A DNA stretch of 64,000 nt. Origin: Spiroplasma helicoides (GTDB taxonomy: Bacteria; Bacillota_I; Bacilli_A; Mycoplasmatales; Mycoplasmataceae). The translations under genes and the position numbers were made by a program. The stretch covers positions 868,001 to 932,000 of the forward strand of contig NZ_CP017015.1 in the NCBI RefSeq assembly GCF_001715535.1, written 5' to 3'. The notes beneath the pieces were generated by a model. It was not told where the DNA came from, searched no databases, and was given only the letters and a program-made list of their open reading frames with translations. This document shows positions 63,927 to 64,000 of the stretch, piece by piece (position 1 is the first letter of the stretch; each line of letters opens with the position of its first letter).

Positions 63927-64000
63927 TAAACTCCTTCACTGATTTATAATCGTCATTTTCTAAATCCATATAGTCCTCATTTTTAAAGCTAACAAGGTCT
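63898..64000 (-). CDS. C-terminal end of an unknown gene (cut by window edge)
   Basis: Open frame from the window edge to TAA 63898, encoding an acidic tail (NEDYMDLENDDYKS and VKEFIEKNEKK parts). It overlaps the start of the downstream membrane-anchored gene by about 29 bases, the usual sign of coupling. Too short to identify. Confidence 0.55.
   Translation of the reverse strand, partial: DLVSFKNEDYMDLENDDYKSVKEFIEKNEKKVI

Overview
The window is a low-GC, AT-rich chromosomal segment of a mollicute that reads UGA as tryptophan. Dozens of in-frame TGA codons sit at conserved Trp positions, and two tRNA-Trp genes (anticodons UCA and CCA) lie side by side. Gene content (glucose-type PTS, EzrA, Fur, two DegV proteins, RNase J, DnaI/DnaB, FtsX-type giants) fits the Spiroplasma/Mesoplasma/Entomoplasma branch, Spiroplasma most likely. 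The genus is inferred, not proven. Many genes look broken under the standard code but are intact under code 4; all coordinates here use code 4.

Layout. (1) 1-29.3 kb, minus strand: smc, rnc, plsX, then an accessory block (metallo-beta-lactamase-fold hydrolase, Cys-rich mini-protein, 1356-aa FtsX-type protein), then rpmB (plus strand), fakA, an Asp23 gene, tRNA-Leu, a second accessory block (PTS IICB, 82-aa membrane protein, 1519-aa FtsX-type protein, anthrax-lethal-factor-like membrane protease), then thiN, rpe, rsgA, prkC, prpC, rlmN, rsmB, gmk, rsmD. This is the Firmicutes gmk-to-smc gene order, interrupted by the two blocks. (2) 29.3-34.5 kb, plus strand: def, RNase J, an APC permease and an unknown membrane protein. 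(3) 34.5-51 kb, minus strand: an unknown gene; gap and pgk with a Panacea-domain gene between them; dnaI, dnaB, mutM, polA, dnaE; a C-terminal J-domain protein; thiI and ezrA. (4) 51-52.5 kb, plus strand: rpsD behind a structured leader, and tag. (5) 52.5-60.5 kb, minus strand: SDR, pgsA, tyrS, a YtxG/YtxH-like pair, two charged coiled-coil proteins, pncB, ytpR. (6) 60.6-62.3 kb, plus strand: two DegV/FakB genes. (7) 62.4-64 kb, minus strand: the tRNA-Trp pair, fur, acpP, a membrane-anchored unknown and the 3' end of another gene. There is no intergenic stretch over 300 bases, and I see no insertion sequence, prophage or CRISPR array.

How the genes fit together. FakA, two FakB-type DegV proteins, PlsX, AcpP and PgsA form a route from imported fatty acids to phospholipid. 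PrkC and PrpC form a Ser/Thr signalling pair. DnaB-DnaI, DnaE, PolA and MutM cover replication and repair.

The most unusual locus is 19.7-21.4 kb. It encodes a predicted exported metalloprotease with lethal-factor-like motifs in an unexpected order. Its start codon appears to be neither ATG, GTG nor TTG, and an (AT)12 tract fills its putative promoter spacer, a layout suited to phase variation. Other points of interest are a pseudoknotted rpsD leader, an orphan Panacea antitoxin-like gene between glycolytic genes, and a CxxC-ladder mini-protein.
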